A stretch of 64,000 nucleotides of DNA. Origin: Isoetes taiwanensis (Eukaryota; Streptophyta; Lycopodiopsida; Isoetales; Isoetaceae). The DNA lies in NCBI GenBank assembly GCA_021234155.1, contig JAJEKV010000092.1, forward strand, positions 2,986,561-3,050,560, in the 5' to 3' direction. A program made the translations under genes and the position numbers. This document shows positions 11,374 to 21,222 of this stretch, in pieces. Position 1 is the stretch's first letter, and every line of letters starts with the position of its first letter. The notes beneath the pieces were generated by a model. The model made no database searches and had not been told where the DNA came from. It saw only the letters and a program-made list of their open reading frames with translations.

Positions 11374-14300
11374 CGGGGATTTCACCATTAAAAAACCGTA
11401 TAATACATGTGCGTGACTGGTTAGGGGTTTTTTTTTTTTTCTAATCCGTCCGCATACGGTCGAAGGAGAATACGGCTGCACCACCAGTTTTTCGTAGGTG
11501 GTCGTGAAGGGGAGGTCTGGGCGGGAACTCTTCACCAGTTTCATACGTTAGGGGTTCTTCAAGATCCGAGGCTCTGAATCATAGGGGTTCTTGTAGTTCA
11601 TCTGCTCCTGTCTACTTCAAAACTAGCACAGTAATTTCGATTTAGGGCAAGACTATGTTCCTGCACTTTGAAATCTCTTTTCATGCTCTACACTGGCTGG
11701 AAAGCTTCGAACATGAATCCAGGCCTGTCAAAAACAGGTTTGCTTGATCTACTTTGTTTTTACATATGCATTCAAGATCGATGCAGGCTTTAAAGATCTC
11801 AAAGGGTTTTTCCCATACAGGTTATAAATTCGAAACCTGTCCAGGCTTTGTTTGTGAAGTAGCTGCTGAAGCAACTCATAATTTCGTTGATGGTCTGTGC
11901 CTACCCAAAAATAGTCTGGTTGGAGCAACTTCGATTTACTCCAGTGCCTAAGACTGCCGATGCAGTCGAGCCAGTCTTATTGATGAAGGCCATTGCCTGT
12001 TTGTAAAAGTCAGTGACACCGATTGCATATTTGCAATCTAGCTTCTAACAGATTTTGCCAGCCAGTACTAAATATGTTTTATGCAGTGCTTTCCAAGTCT
12101 CCCTAAAAAACCGTTTACTCAAGGTATGTGATATGCGTTGATATAATGTTTTTCTATTTTTCTGATTGTTTATGGAGATGAACTCTGATTTGGCAATACC
12201 AGATTAAGGGCGTTGATGAGGATGAGGGCCTGCACACCTTCTGTTCATATTTATCAGGAAATGTTGTGATATCCAAGGTATATAACAAGATCAGCGCATT
12301 TTGTAGGCTTTGGCTTTTGATAACATTAAATTTTGTGTTTAATTCATAGGGAACAATAATTGACTTCTATTGGCACCCTAGTGGAAAGCTGATAACAGTA
12401 GGCAAGTTATATTACTGAATTCTGCTGTTTTTCTTCAGATCCTGAAGTTTGACTCCTTTTGTTGTTTTACACAGTAGATGGGCAGGAACTTGGAACCATT
12501 TCTAGCCAAGACCTATGCAGTAAGTATATCCTTGGAAATGTTGGATTTATGATGTATGTGAATTTCACGTGGTTGCAAATTCCTTCCTATGTCTATCAGG
12601 GGCATTCTTTAATCTCTATATAGGAGGCCCACCAGCGTCAAGAGAAATCAAGTCACGGAGATACAACATATATAAATAAACCTAAGGGACATGGTGTAGA
12701 AAGGCTGTATTCATACGCTCGTTCTTTTTGAAGCAAAGCTGTGTCCATCCCTGAGATGAGACTGTAGGGCATTTTTACTACCATCGCATCAAGTGCTGGA
12801 TTGAGATCCGAATATGGGGGCTCCTTTATAACCTTGGGATTTAAGACTGCAGACCTTGCAACCACCACCCTGGATCATACCGTAATGCCATACATGTCCA
12901 GTCTTTAATTATATACCATGAAGCAGTTTGTTGTCCAGTATTTAATTATATGCCATGGAGCATTCCGCTGGACCTGATGAATGAATACGATTTTTGTATC
13001 ATGTCTTGCCTACCATTTTCTATTCACTCAGTAAAACTTTTGCAGTTGATGTTCCATTATTAGCTGAATAGAAATGGAAGCAGGTGTCATGGAGTGACTC
13101 TCACTATAGCTTTGTGTTACAAAGATTTAGCTTCTCTACTATTGGGAGCATTTGGGATGTCCTTTTAAGTGAAGAATCATTATGCGTATATCTGACAGGT
13201 TTGTATCCGTGCTAAGTGGGCAATTAAATCTATATTTTTGGATTGGTGAAATGATGCTTATGCTTGAGAAACATTTGACTAGTAATATCAGGATATTCAC
13301 AAGGGAATATCAGAGGTCTTGCCTATGCAAGTGACCACATTTTGCATGCATGTCCAACACTTCCAACAAAGACATTGATTTTGTAACCATTTTTGCTGGC
13401 CACATTATGAATATGTCTGCCGCACTCCATATCTTTTGTCATGGCACAAGCTCTTAGCACTGCCGCTATTGTATATGTACTAGAGGATGCACATTATCAT
13501 TTTCCATTTTCTGATACAGTCCAAGGCCATGTTGTGGTCGGCCACATTCATTATACCCTAACATTAAAGATGTCCAGGAATGCACATTCTGATGATTTGA
13601 CCTGTTGAAATTCTGCTGAGCATCAAATACTTTGATGATTCAACCTGTTGAAATCTGATGAACACATTTTGATGAGCATAAAACATTCTGATAATAGAAC
13701 ATTTTGATGAGCCGGCTGAACATAAAACATTACGGTGATTTAACATGAATCATCGAGTTTTGGTCCACCTCCAACAAAGCAACCTTCAAAGAGAAGATGG
13801 TATGCAATAGTATGGATCTGGTTACTCTCTTTTTAGACCATAATTCTTATTCCATAATCCATTTAGACATTCCTAAACCCATATGCACCATGTTTTCAAG
13901 CTTGAAGTATCCCTAGTACTTTACTATTAAACTACAATTTGAAAACAATCCACTAGTTTAGCCTTCAAATAGTTTACAACCCCGTCTACAACCCTATACA
14001 TTCTTACAACTACAATGATCTCGGCAATGTTCATTATTTATTCAACGTAAGGGACACATGCAATGAAAATTCTTGCATCTTAAGAGATAGATGCAATAGA
14101 GTCTTAACCAACGAGACTAGTTTAGACGAGAATGAAGATGCGAGAAATGTCGTTTAAACACATTGTGAAATTTTTTTCCTTCTCCACAAACCATTTTTTC
14201 TCTGAATAAGGCTACGGCACAAACTCAAGTACAAGATCGGGTAGGGGTATGTAAAACGTAACATAGTCCGGGCGTATATCTACGGTAGGGGGCAGGGAAA

Positions 14301-14420
14301 CTGGGTTTTCCTATTTACGTATGTAGGGGTTTTCGACCTCCAAAAGTCGTATACAAGGGGTTTTCTGGTGACCCCTTGCACGCACATGAGGTATCCCCAT
14401 GTGCCTAGGTGAAATCCCCG
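11374..14420. mobile_element. 3.05 kb TIR transposon with captured gene exons (Pack-type)
   Basis: The ends are perfect inverted repeats: CGGGGATTTCACC at 11,374-11,386 and its complement at 14,408-14,420. They are flanked by a direct repeat of up to 12 bp (GGATCCACTTCC at 11,362-11,373 and 14,421-14,432). The paralogous block at about 20,745 contains this target sequence once and uninterrupted, which proves insertion. Because GGATCC is partly palindromic, the TIR/TSD split is ambiguous: the TIR could be 13-16 bp and the TSD 6-12 bp. A 9-10 bp TSD would suit a Mutator-like element, but no superfamily is certain. No transposase is visible, so it is non-autonomous. It carries exons of a chalcone-isomerase-fold gene (12,203-12,680). 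An internal AT-rich stretch with GATGA-type short repeats lies at about 13,570-13,745. Confidence 0.9.
12203..12680 (+). pseudogene. Captured chalcone-isomerase-fold gene fragment (FAP/CHI-like)
   Basis: Four exon-like pieces with splice sites line up on the plus strand. 12,203-12,277 reads KGVDEDEGLHTFCSYLSGNV, then a GT donor. 12,350-12,397 reads GTIIDFYWHPSGKLIT. 12,475-12,519 reads DGQELGTISSQDLC. From 12,600 it reads RAFFNLYIGGPPASREIK, with a stop near 12,677. The DG.ELG.I.S..LCRA.F.LYIG pattern is typical of the C-terminal part of plastid fatty-acid-binding/chalcone-isomerase-like proteins (FAP family). The junction between the second and third pieces is out of frame by one base. No N-terminal exons were identified with confidence, although an open stretch at 11,754-11,951 might be related. 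It lies wholly inside the TIR element, so it was presumably captured with its introns. Confidence 0.72.
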
Positions 14421-14885
14421 GGATCCACTTCCTTTACCATATTTATCCATTTCTTCAGATTCAATGCTGAGTCTACAAAATTCTAGTTCCCTTTCAAGAG
14501 CTAAATCGTTCAGAACTTTCCCTTTGGCGCTCAAATGTTTAGCCCTTTGCACCATTATATGTGCTATCAATGCTATGGGTTAAATCAGAACATTATCCGA
14601 TACCTTTTCTCGAAGTCAAGCAGCCGGCCATAACTGCGCTCTCCTTTTAGACCTAATTTCGATGCAAATACTGAAATATTTCCAGAGTGGTCTTAACTCA
14701 AGGTAGCCGGAAATAAAAAACTATTAATATATTATTATCTTCCACTTAAATGTTTATAGCCATGTGCTTTACCAGTCCAGGAGCAATGGAAACATTCCCT
14801 TAGGAATTTTCTATCATTCGTTTTATTAAAGAAAATTAACTGAATGTAGAATTATGAAGGGAATAAAGTATATTTAGAAAAAAAA
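14421..14885. repeat. Duplicated block, copy 1, right part
   Basis: It matches 20,746-21,200 closely. On the minus strand it carries the 5' half of the interrupted exon (14,421-14,572; LNDLALERELEFCRLSIESE), with an upstream AG acceptor. It ends at an A run: in copy 1 the run is short and followed by unrelated sequence, while in copy 2 it is followed by about 22 A. Confidence 0.9.
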
Positions 14886-14946
14886 TCCTACCTCCAGCCG
14901 TAGTTTAAGGCAGATCCCTTTGTAAGCATACCAACTGTAAATAAAT

Positions 14947-14990
14947 AGGGAGGGCGTGACCCCACTTATTACAGTAAGGGTCACGTCCTT
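14947..14990. repeat. Hairpin downstream of the reverse transcriptase unit
   Basis: GGGCGTGACCC and GGGTCACGTCC can pair across a ~15-base loop (CACTTATTACAGTAA region). It lies about 70 bp past the end of the reverse-transcriptase reading frame on the minus strand, where a 3'-UTR structure would sit. I looked for hammerhead ribozyme core motifs (CUGANGA, GAAA) here and did not find them. Confidence 0.5.
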
Positions 14991-15060
14991 AACCTATATT
15001 TTGAAATAAACAACCCAAATGCATTCAGAATAAATAAAAGTATTAGAGAATGCTTACCCA

Positions 15061-17030
15061 TTACATTTGCTCTGAGATTTCTTGAAGAAGAATATTTTGT
15101 TCATATTTCAGTCCAGGAAATGAGCCTTCACTGATGTACTTATTGACCCTTTTCATAATCCCCCATTGGTCAAAACCGTTGGCCACGAATATCTTTATTA
15201 TTTCACAAATATCTTTAGCCGCTCCCCTAGGGTCAGAATTAATATACATGTAAGGTAGCAGTTGTGAAATAATCACGTTCCTTGCTTGAAATAGGGTCTG
15301 CACCCACTGGCATGTATATACTTGATAGCATTAAAGGGTAGTTTATCCTTTTTATCATATCTGGCCGTTGTGAATAAACCTTTATCTCTGCTAGTAATTT
15401 CAATCTTCATGTTAAGGAAATTAATCCTATAGCCAAACACAAAGTTTACATCTTCATTACTGGTAAATACTGTTTCCTCTTTGATCACTAGGCTGTTGAA
15501 ATCATAAATATTTATCCCTTTATTTACTGAATTTGTCTCCTTCTGCAAGAAAGACCTGATTTCTGGGCAGTTAATGGATGCCAAGTCATCCACATACCGG
15601 AATGTGTGCTTAAACTTATGGATGATGTCAAATCTGCCTTGCAAAGCCAAATTTTTGATAAAGTTTAACTCATACCAAGCTAGATATAAGTTACACCAGC
15701 AAGGACTGCAGGCAAAGCCCATGGGAATTCCACATGTTTGTTTCCAGACTTTTTTGCCCATTTTTATGTAGCAATTAGTAAGCAGCCATTTGTTCATGCT
15801 ACAGAATTTTTCTTTGCTAATATATGACCAACACTTACCTGTAGGGTCTTGCTTGAACCACTTGACAACAAACTCATCTTTCATGTCTTTCTTTAGCCAA
15901 AGTTTAAATCTTTTGTTTATGGAAACTTTGTAGTTCCATGTAGCTTCAGCAACTAGGTCCATTGTATTGCAGATGCCTTCCTTTCCTTCCAAAGTTATGC
16001 TTTCATAACACTTGGTAATGTCTGCTACAAACAGATCAGTAATTTTTGGGGGAAGATTCAGAGCAAGATCATAAATAGAGCCAATGATCCAGTTAGTGTT
16101 AACCTTCCCAGGCAGTAAAGTGAAAATATTAGCACTTAGGAATCTAGAAATATCTGGCCACATTTCCAGAATCATGATCAAAACAGCATTGATTATTTGT
16201 GAGATTTCCGTATAGATTGAGCCATGAGCATTTGTAATCCAACGATAATCAGCTTTATGTACTTTAAAAATCCCAAGGAGATATGGTAGTTGCATACTTT
16301 GAAAAGAAATGTTCCCAATAACATTTCGGATCCCATTTTCAATGATATTGGAAATACTTTCCATATCTAGCTCAATGACCTTAAAATCATCACGGTCCAA
16401 ACGTTTAAGAGCCATTTCCCGAATGTGTTTAGGGCAAATGAATGATGGATTATTTGAGGCTTTATCAACACCCAATATATACAGATTTTTGATTAGCCAT
16501 TCCAAGTTTGTGATAACTGCAGGCTCATTTAAGGGAAATTTTCTAGTGCTATCCTGTCTGCATGCCTTATGTAACTTATATTTTGTGTCTTCAAGCACTT
16601 TGCTTTTTATGCTTTCAACTGTCTCAATCTCCATGTTTGGAGCTTTGAATCTGTGCATATCGAACAGATTATCAATTATGGTCTCAATTTCTTTCTTGAG
16701 TTCCCCCCATTCCAAACATCTGTCTGGTATATGACTCAGCCCTTTACTGAAAAGATTCCGAAGTAATCTGTTATGAACAATCTTTATATCCGTAGATCGG
16801 ATATGCCCAATACTTGGGTCTAAAAACTGTTTTAAGTTAGGATTTGCACATGGGCAAACTGGTTCTTGTTCCTGTGAGAAGATAGGGAATGGTTTGTAGC
16901 AAAGGTCTTTAAGACTTTCCACATATCTCCATGAGAACATAGTGTCCATCATGATGTCTTCCCCTAGTTCACCTAATTCCTCCCCTATGACTTTGCTTAC
17001 AATTTTAGGTAGACATATTTTATCCAACAC
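15061..17030 (-). pseudogene. Penelope/telomerase-like reverse transcriptase, frameshifted
   Basis: A 585-codon minus-strand frame (17,030 to 15,273) plus an overlapping second frame (15,303 to 15,061) encode a reverse transcriptase. Visible motifs, residues approximate: VDKASNNPSFIC (190), FKVHKADYRWITNA (255), motif A FVADITKCYESI (334-345), motif B GIPMGFACSPCWCNLYLAWY (434-453), motif C FRYVDDLASI (477-486), then INFLNMKIE and YIHASGCRP. The KVHK..YR block before motif A, RYVDD, and a post-RT 'Y.......RP' thumb-like region resemble Penelope-like elements and TERT, not LINE, copia or gypsy. About 85 residues separate motifs A and B, longer than in most retroelements. The frame breaks at about 15,273-15,303 (KQG versus RNVIISQLLPY), a one-base indel or an unusual frameshift. 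No GIY-YIG endonuclease was seen. The first codon is uncertain; the frame is open upstream to at least 17,090, next to a possible AG acceptor. It may belong to a less described RT lineage of algae and seed-free plants. Confidence 0.7.
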
Positions 17031-17110
17031 CTTGGATAAAAAAGAACAATGTATTTTTTTTTTCTTGTTCTTCTCTCTGTCATCTTTCAGGTGTATTCTC
17101 CCTTGACAGT

Positions 17111-17175
17111 CCTTGAATAAGCTCCTGCTACACTGCTCCTTGACACTGCTCCTTGAATAAGCTCCTGCTACACTG
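17111..17175. repeat. 25-bp tandem repeat between the two retroelement frames
   Basis: The unit CCTTGAATAAGCTCCTGCTA plus CACTG occurs at 17,111-17,135 and 17,151-17,175, with TGCTCCTTGACA-type spacers. It sits in the 480-bp gap between the reverse transcriptase and the upstream ORF. No other feature was recognised in 17,031-17,510 apart from A/T runs. Confidence 0.85.
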
Positions 17176-17510
17176 TGTCCTTGACAGTCTATATTTTTTA
17201 CAAAAAAAAACCAGTTACATATATAAGATTAAAAAAAGAAAAAGGAAAGTCAAGTATTTTCACTCTTATAGAGGTGAAATGGTAATGTGTTGGAAGCATA
17301 ATAAGCAATCCCAACATCAAGGTAGCCCTTAGGCAAGCTTTTTTTTAAAAAAAAAATTGATCAATGATCACTGTCCAGTAAGGACATAAAATATGGTAAT
17401 ATCCAGAAGTCCACACACTTCAGGACATTACAAACTATCATTGCATGTTATATCTATGCACAGAATAGAACAATAGATATCATTTTGTAAAAGAGATTTT
17501 ACCAAGTAGT

Positions 17511-19079
17511 TCAGAAAAGTTGCTGTGCAGTACCATCCAGGTTGTCGATATTGCTCTTTCCACTACCTTTGGTGATCGAATTATCAGTATCATTGCCCAC
17601 AGCCAATGCTTTGGTGGTCGAATGACCAACGTTACTTGGAGTACCTAAGCACTCAATAGAAGAGTTATCAGCTGAATTCAAAATGCCTAACCTCGGTGGA
17701 GCAGTAATACGAGGTGGGGCCAAAACCATAGTACGAGTATTGTTGGACCCTTTGGATTTATTCTTCCTGTTATTGTCCCCAGTACTATTACTGGCTGAAG
17801 CCTCAGTTTTTTTGTTATCCTTTGCCGGCTTAATGGTTCTTTCACACAGTTCAGCCATTTTACATCTTGGGAAGTTAACCTTTAAATCTGCCCAAGGGTC
17901 AACTGCACATGCCATAGTCATATCTATCAATATTTGTCTGATGTGTAGATAAGAAAGGTAAGCAATAATGCTGGATTTTAAAGTGGTTTTCATGCATGTT
18001 CTCATTGCCACCATTTGACCAGCCACAGGAAGTTCCGGATAGATCTTGTCCAAGTTGTTAAACATGAACCAGACAGCATGGTCCAGCCAAGTCATATTAT
18101 CTTTGCACGTGTTTCCTTTGTCACGAGGGTCACAAGGACATTTGAAGTAGGGACACATGGTCCTCCACATCTTTTTGAGGAAAAAGTCAGTCCTGCGTTC
18201 AGCCGAGAAAGCCATGTGCCCTTTTTGGCTTATATAAATATGCTCGTCCTTACTGCATCTTTTGTCAAAAAATCTGTTATCAATTCTGAGCTTGATTTTC
18301 TGTCTATTGAATATTCTTTCCATAGAGTGGGCAGCTTTTTCAGCAGCAATCTCTTGTTCAGGGGTAATCCCCCCGAGTAAAATCCACTTCTCTCTACTAA
18401 TGGGGGCCAAAGCCCCAAAGTTCTTGGTTCTCCAAATCCCATGGTTGCATAATGCTGCATAACCTTCAACCAGTCGTTCAGGTATAATAGGAAAGGTATG
18501 GCAATTGTGTAAAGTGAAACCAAAGTTCTCCTTGTCAGTGGGGCAAGAACTTGAAGCTTTCTTTTGTAGGACTTCCTTATCTTTTTCTGTCAACAGACAT
18601 TCACCGAAAGGATCATCTCCATCAATCAAATCAGAAGTACATACCTCATCTTTCTTAACTTTGGAGGTATTGATTTTGTTTATTTCTTCAAGTCCAGCAA
18701 AGAACATGTTTTTGCATTTGTCCTCCTCCATAGTGAATTCATATACCTTCATTGGGAGATCCTCATACATTTGGTCCACAACCTTAGAGGTAGCAGCCCA
18801 CTCATCATCAAATTTGTTAAGTATGGGGACCATTTTCATCCAGCCATTAAACCCCATATTGGAAACAGCCGATAACTCGTCAACTTTTTTGGTGGCTTCT
18901 TTATCCAATATCAGTGCATGAACTTTAGGCTTCTTAATACAGCATAACAGTGTTTGGACTGCATAATTTGGACATTCAATTTTGCTTGTTCCCTTTCCAT
19001 ATCCAATATCATCAAGTTCTTTGTTCCATGTAGGAGGTTTGTACTCAATCTCAGCATCAGCTGAGTTAGTATTATACTC
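17511..19079 (-). CDS. Unrecognised 522-codon ORF upstream of the reverse transcriptase
   Basis: A long uninterrupted minus-strand frame ends at 17,511. It is usually started at a non-ATG codon at 18,908, but the same frame stays open further upstream. A good splice acceptor (TTACAG) precedes codon GAG at 19,079, so I take that as the exon start; the initiating ATG must be in an exon I could not place. I recognise no family. Features: a Cys cluster CPYFKCPCDPRDKGNTC at mid-length, which could bind metal; an aromatic stretch TWLDHAVWFMFNNLDKIYPE after it; and a low-complexity tail rich in Asn, Ser, Lys and Thr with APPRITAPPRLGILN. Same strand and 480 bp spacing make it a candidate first ORF (nucleic-acid-binding/Gag-like) of the reverse-transcriptase element, but it could equally be a host or captured exon. 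Unlike the RT, it has no frame breaks. Confidence 0.5.
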   Translation of the reverse strand, partial: EYNTNSADAEIEYKPPTWNKELDDIGYGKGTSKIECPNYAVQTLLCCIKKPKVHALILDKEATKKVDELSAVSNMGFNGWMKMVPILNKFDDEWAATSKVVDQMYEDLPMKVYEFTMEEDKCKNMFFAGLEEINKINTSKVKKDEVCTSDLIDGDDPFGECLLTEKDKEVLQKKASSSCPTDKENFGFTLHNCHTFPIIPERLVEGYAALCNHGIWRTKNFGALAPISREKWILLGGITPEQEIAAEKAAHSMERIFNRQKIKLRIDNRFFDKRCSKDEHIYISQKGHMAFSAERRTDFFLKKMWRTMCPYFKCPCDPRDKGNTCKDNMTWLDHAVWFMFNNLDKIYPELPVAGQMVAMRTCMKTTLKSSIIAYLSYLHIRQILIDMTMACAVDPWADLKVNFPRCKMAELCERTIKPAKDNKKTEASASNSTGDNNRKNKSKGSNNTRTMVLAPPRITAPPRLGILNSADNSSIECLGTPSNVGHSTTKALAVGNDTDNSITKGSGKSNIDNLDGTAQQLF

Positions 19080-19265
19080 CTGTAAGTCATAAACATAGAA
19101 CTGGTTAAAACAGAATAAAGCTGCATAACAAATATTTCATATATGATGTGGAACTAAAGGCCCACCCTCAATACGTTTTATTTATGAAAAGTTTACTTAT
19201 AAAATCAGCCAAGGATAGTTAATAACAGAGGTATAACCACTGAGTTGAAGTGTCTAAAAAAAACC

Positions 19266-19369
19266 CAGATCACACTAGCCTCGACCTATAGCCATACTAG
19301 CATAATCATCCGTATCGGTCAATCCCTCCACGGTATTATCAACCCAAAAATCCAAGTGAGTTCCTTGGA
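19266..19369. repeat. Left segment of duplicated block, copy 2
   Basis: Near-identical to 7,291-7,394, preceded by eight A. It runs straight into the 19,372 block with only about two bases between, so this copy lacks the 2.6 kb containing the tubulin/E2/AVT1 mosaic. Confidence 0.9.
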
Positions 19370-19616
19370 TCTTTGGTATTAGACTATCCTGGCTCTAGAA
19401 ATCATCCCTTAAATAGTAAATGCATCATTAGAAAGAATGTACAGTACATGTCTTTTTAGACAAGTAGAAAACTAATTCATAATGACTCGGTAACAAACAA
19501 ATTACTAGTTTAAAAGACATTTTAGGGTAACTTCCAGACTTATTCCATCATAGAAGATACTAATTCTTTGTTTCGCTTTGTATTTCAGAACTTAAGCTAC
19601 TTGTATCATGCTTTAG

Positions 19617-19641
19617 AATAGAATAGAATAGAATAGAATAG
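19617..19641. repeat. (GAATA)n microsatellite private to copy 2
   Basis: About five GAATA units follow CTTTA; copy 1 at the same place (about 10,267) has a single unit. This gives a simple marker of divergence after duplication. Confidence 0.9.
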
Positions 19642-20581
19642 GTTTTTAGCACAAAGAGTTGTTTAAATCAATAGTACCAGTCATAGGCCACTTCGTATGT
19701 ACAGTAGATTACATGTGTTACTACCCATATTTTGTTTATTTCAAAAACAGAATTTTCCAGAATGTAAGGATAATGTTGACACAATTCTGCAAAAATGTCA
19801 CCATCTGATAATAGAAGTAGAGCAGAGATACATTTTCTACCAGAGTTATCTTAGAAGTACTACTAACATAGACTTAAGGTCTTAGGACAGGATTTAAGTT
19901 TAAACCTGCCTCCTTTTTTAAGTTTTCAGAAGTAGTTAGATTTGTCCAATATGAAATAGAACATGATAGTAACTACAGCACTGATCCAGGAACTGAGTTA
20001 TGCTATACTTAGACCCGCCATAAAACGTTAAGTGTTTCGTATACAAAAATAACCCTGACTTAAAGCATCTTGTCCAGGTTAACTAGAAAAGGATTGAAGA
20101 TGTATCCCTGATAACAGCCATATTTTGCTTGTCCAGCTCCATGTATATACCAATTTCAAAACTTCCATATTGCAACTACCAAGCAAAAAGCATCACATCG
20201 AGAGGGAAAAACCCGTACCTGCAGCCAATCAACATAGAATTAGCATAAGAATGGTAAATCTATGAGGGCCAAAAGGTACATTGGGTTTTTCCGGCTTATC
20301 GCCCTTCACCCAATGTAACACTTTTGGCCGCAGTATTGCTAAGGAGGATTTACATTTAAGCAACAATAATAAAGTAGAAAGAAGCCTAAGAAACATATTG
20401 CAAAAGAAACAGCAGAACAAAATACCATCTCTTGACCAAATATTTGGTGTTGATCTTGAACATAAAGGAGCTTAGCAAGCCATGTACAAGGAAGCAATTG
20501 CTTCATGCGGGGTCATTTACGATTTGTCAAACTAAAAAGGTTTAATATCTCAGGCCTTAGATATAATAGTTATCTTGAAAG

Positions 20582-20893
20582 TACCTGATCAAACTCTGGG
20601 TCGGAGTTATACTCATCCTCTTGTTGTGTTTCAGGAATGAAAGACCTTTCATTCTCGGTCTGATTGAAGCTACCACGCCCATAACCTCCACCTCTTTTGG
20701 GGAATCTAGGTCCTTGATAGTTACCATGACTTCTTTTGGAATCGGATCCACTTCCTTTACCATATTTATCCATTTCTTCAGATTCAATGCTGAGTCTACA
20801 AAATTCTAGCTCCCTTTCAAGAGCTAAATCGTTCAGAGCTTTCCCTTTGGCGCTCAAATGTTTAGCCCTTTGCACCATTATATGTGCTATCAA
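20582..20893 (-). CDS. Exon of a Gly/Arg-rich protein of unknown function (uninterrupted copy)
   Basis: The minus-strand frame begins after an AG acceptor (CCCATAG) and runs through LNDLALERELEFCRLSIESE, a MDKYGKGSGSDSKRSHGNYQ segment, a KRGGGYGRGSF glycine/arginine stretch, and an acidic NSDPEFDQ end with a GT donor (GTACTT). It is therefore an internal exon of about 100 residues. A second possible exon lies downstream at about 20,230-20,345 (HWVKGDKPEKPNVPFGPHR). I do not recognise the gene. The helical charged N-terminal half and RG-rich half are compatible with an RNA-associated protein, but this is a guess. The block is duplicated, so this may be a gene fragment rather than a live gene. 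Confidence 0.45.
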
Positions 20894-21222
20894 TGCTATG
20901 GGTTAAATCAGAACATTATCCGATACCTTTTCTCGAAGTCAAGCAGCCGGCCATAACTGCGCTCTCCTTTTAGACCTAATTTCGATGCAAATACTGAAAT
21001 ATTTCCAGAGTGGTCTTAACTCAAGGTAGCTGGAAATAAAAAACTATTAATATATTATTATCTTCCACTTAAATGTTTATAGCCATGTGCTTTACCAGTC
21101 CAGGAGCAATGGAAACATTCCCTTAGGAATTTTCTATCATTCGTTTTATTAAAGAAAATTAACTGAATGTAGAATTATGAAGGGAATAAAGTATATTTAG
21201 AAAAAAAAAAAAAAAAAAAAAC

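Larger units (their letters stand above)
19372..21200. repeat. Duplicated block, copy 2 (uninterrupted)
   Basis: Counterpart of 10,025-11,373 plus 14,421-14,885 without the 3 kb transposon. It retains the single GGATCCACTTCC target near 20,745. It differs from copy 1 by a few substitutions and indels and by a GAATA microsatellite (19,617-19,640). Its right end passes into a run of about 22 A (21,201-21,222). Confidence 0.93.

Noticed and set aside
14885-15060. Possible hammerhead ribozyme, as known in Penelope-like elements
   Set aside because: A hairpin is present, but the conserved hammerhead core (CUGANGA, GAAA) is not.
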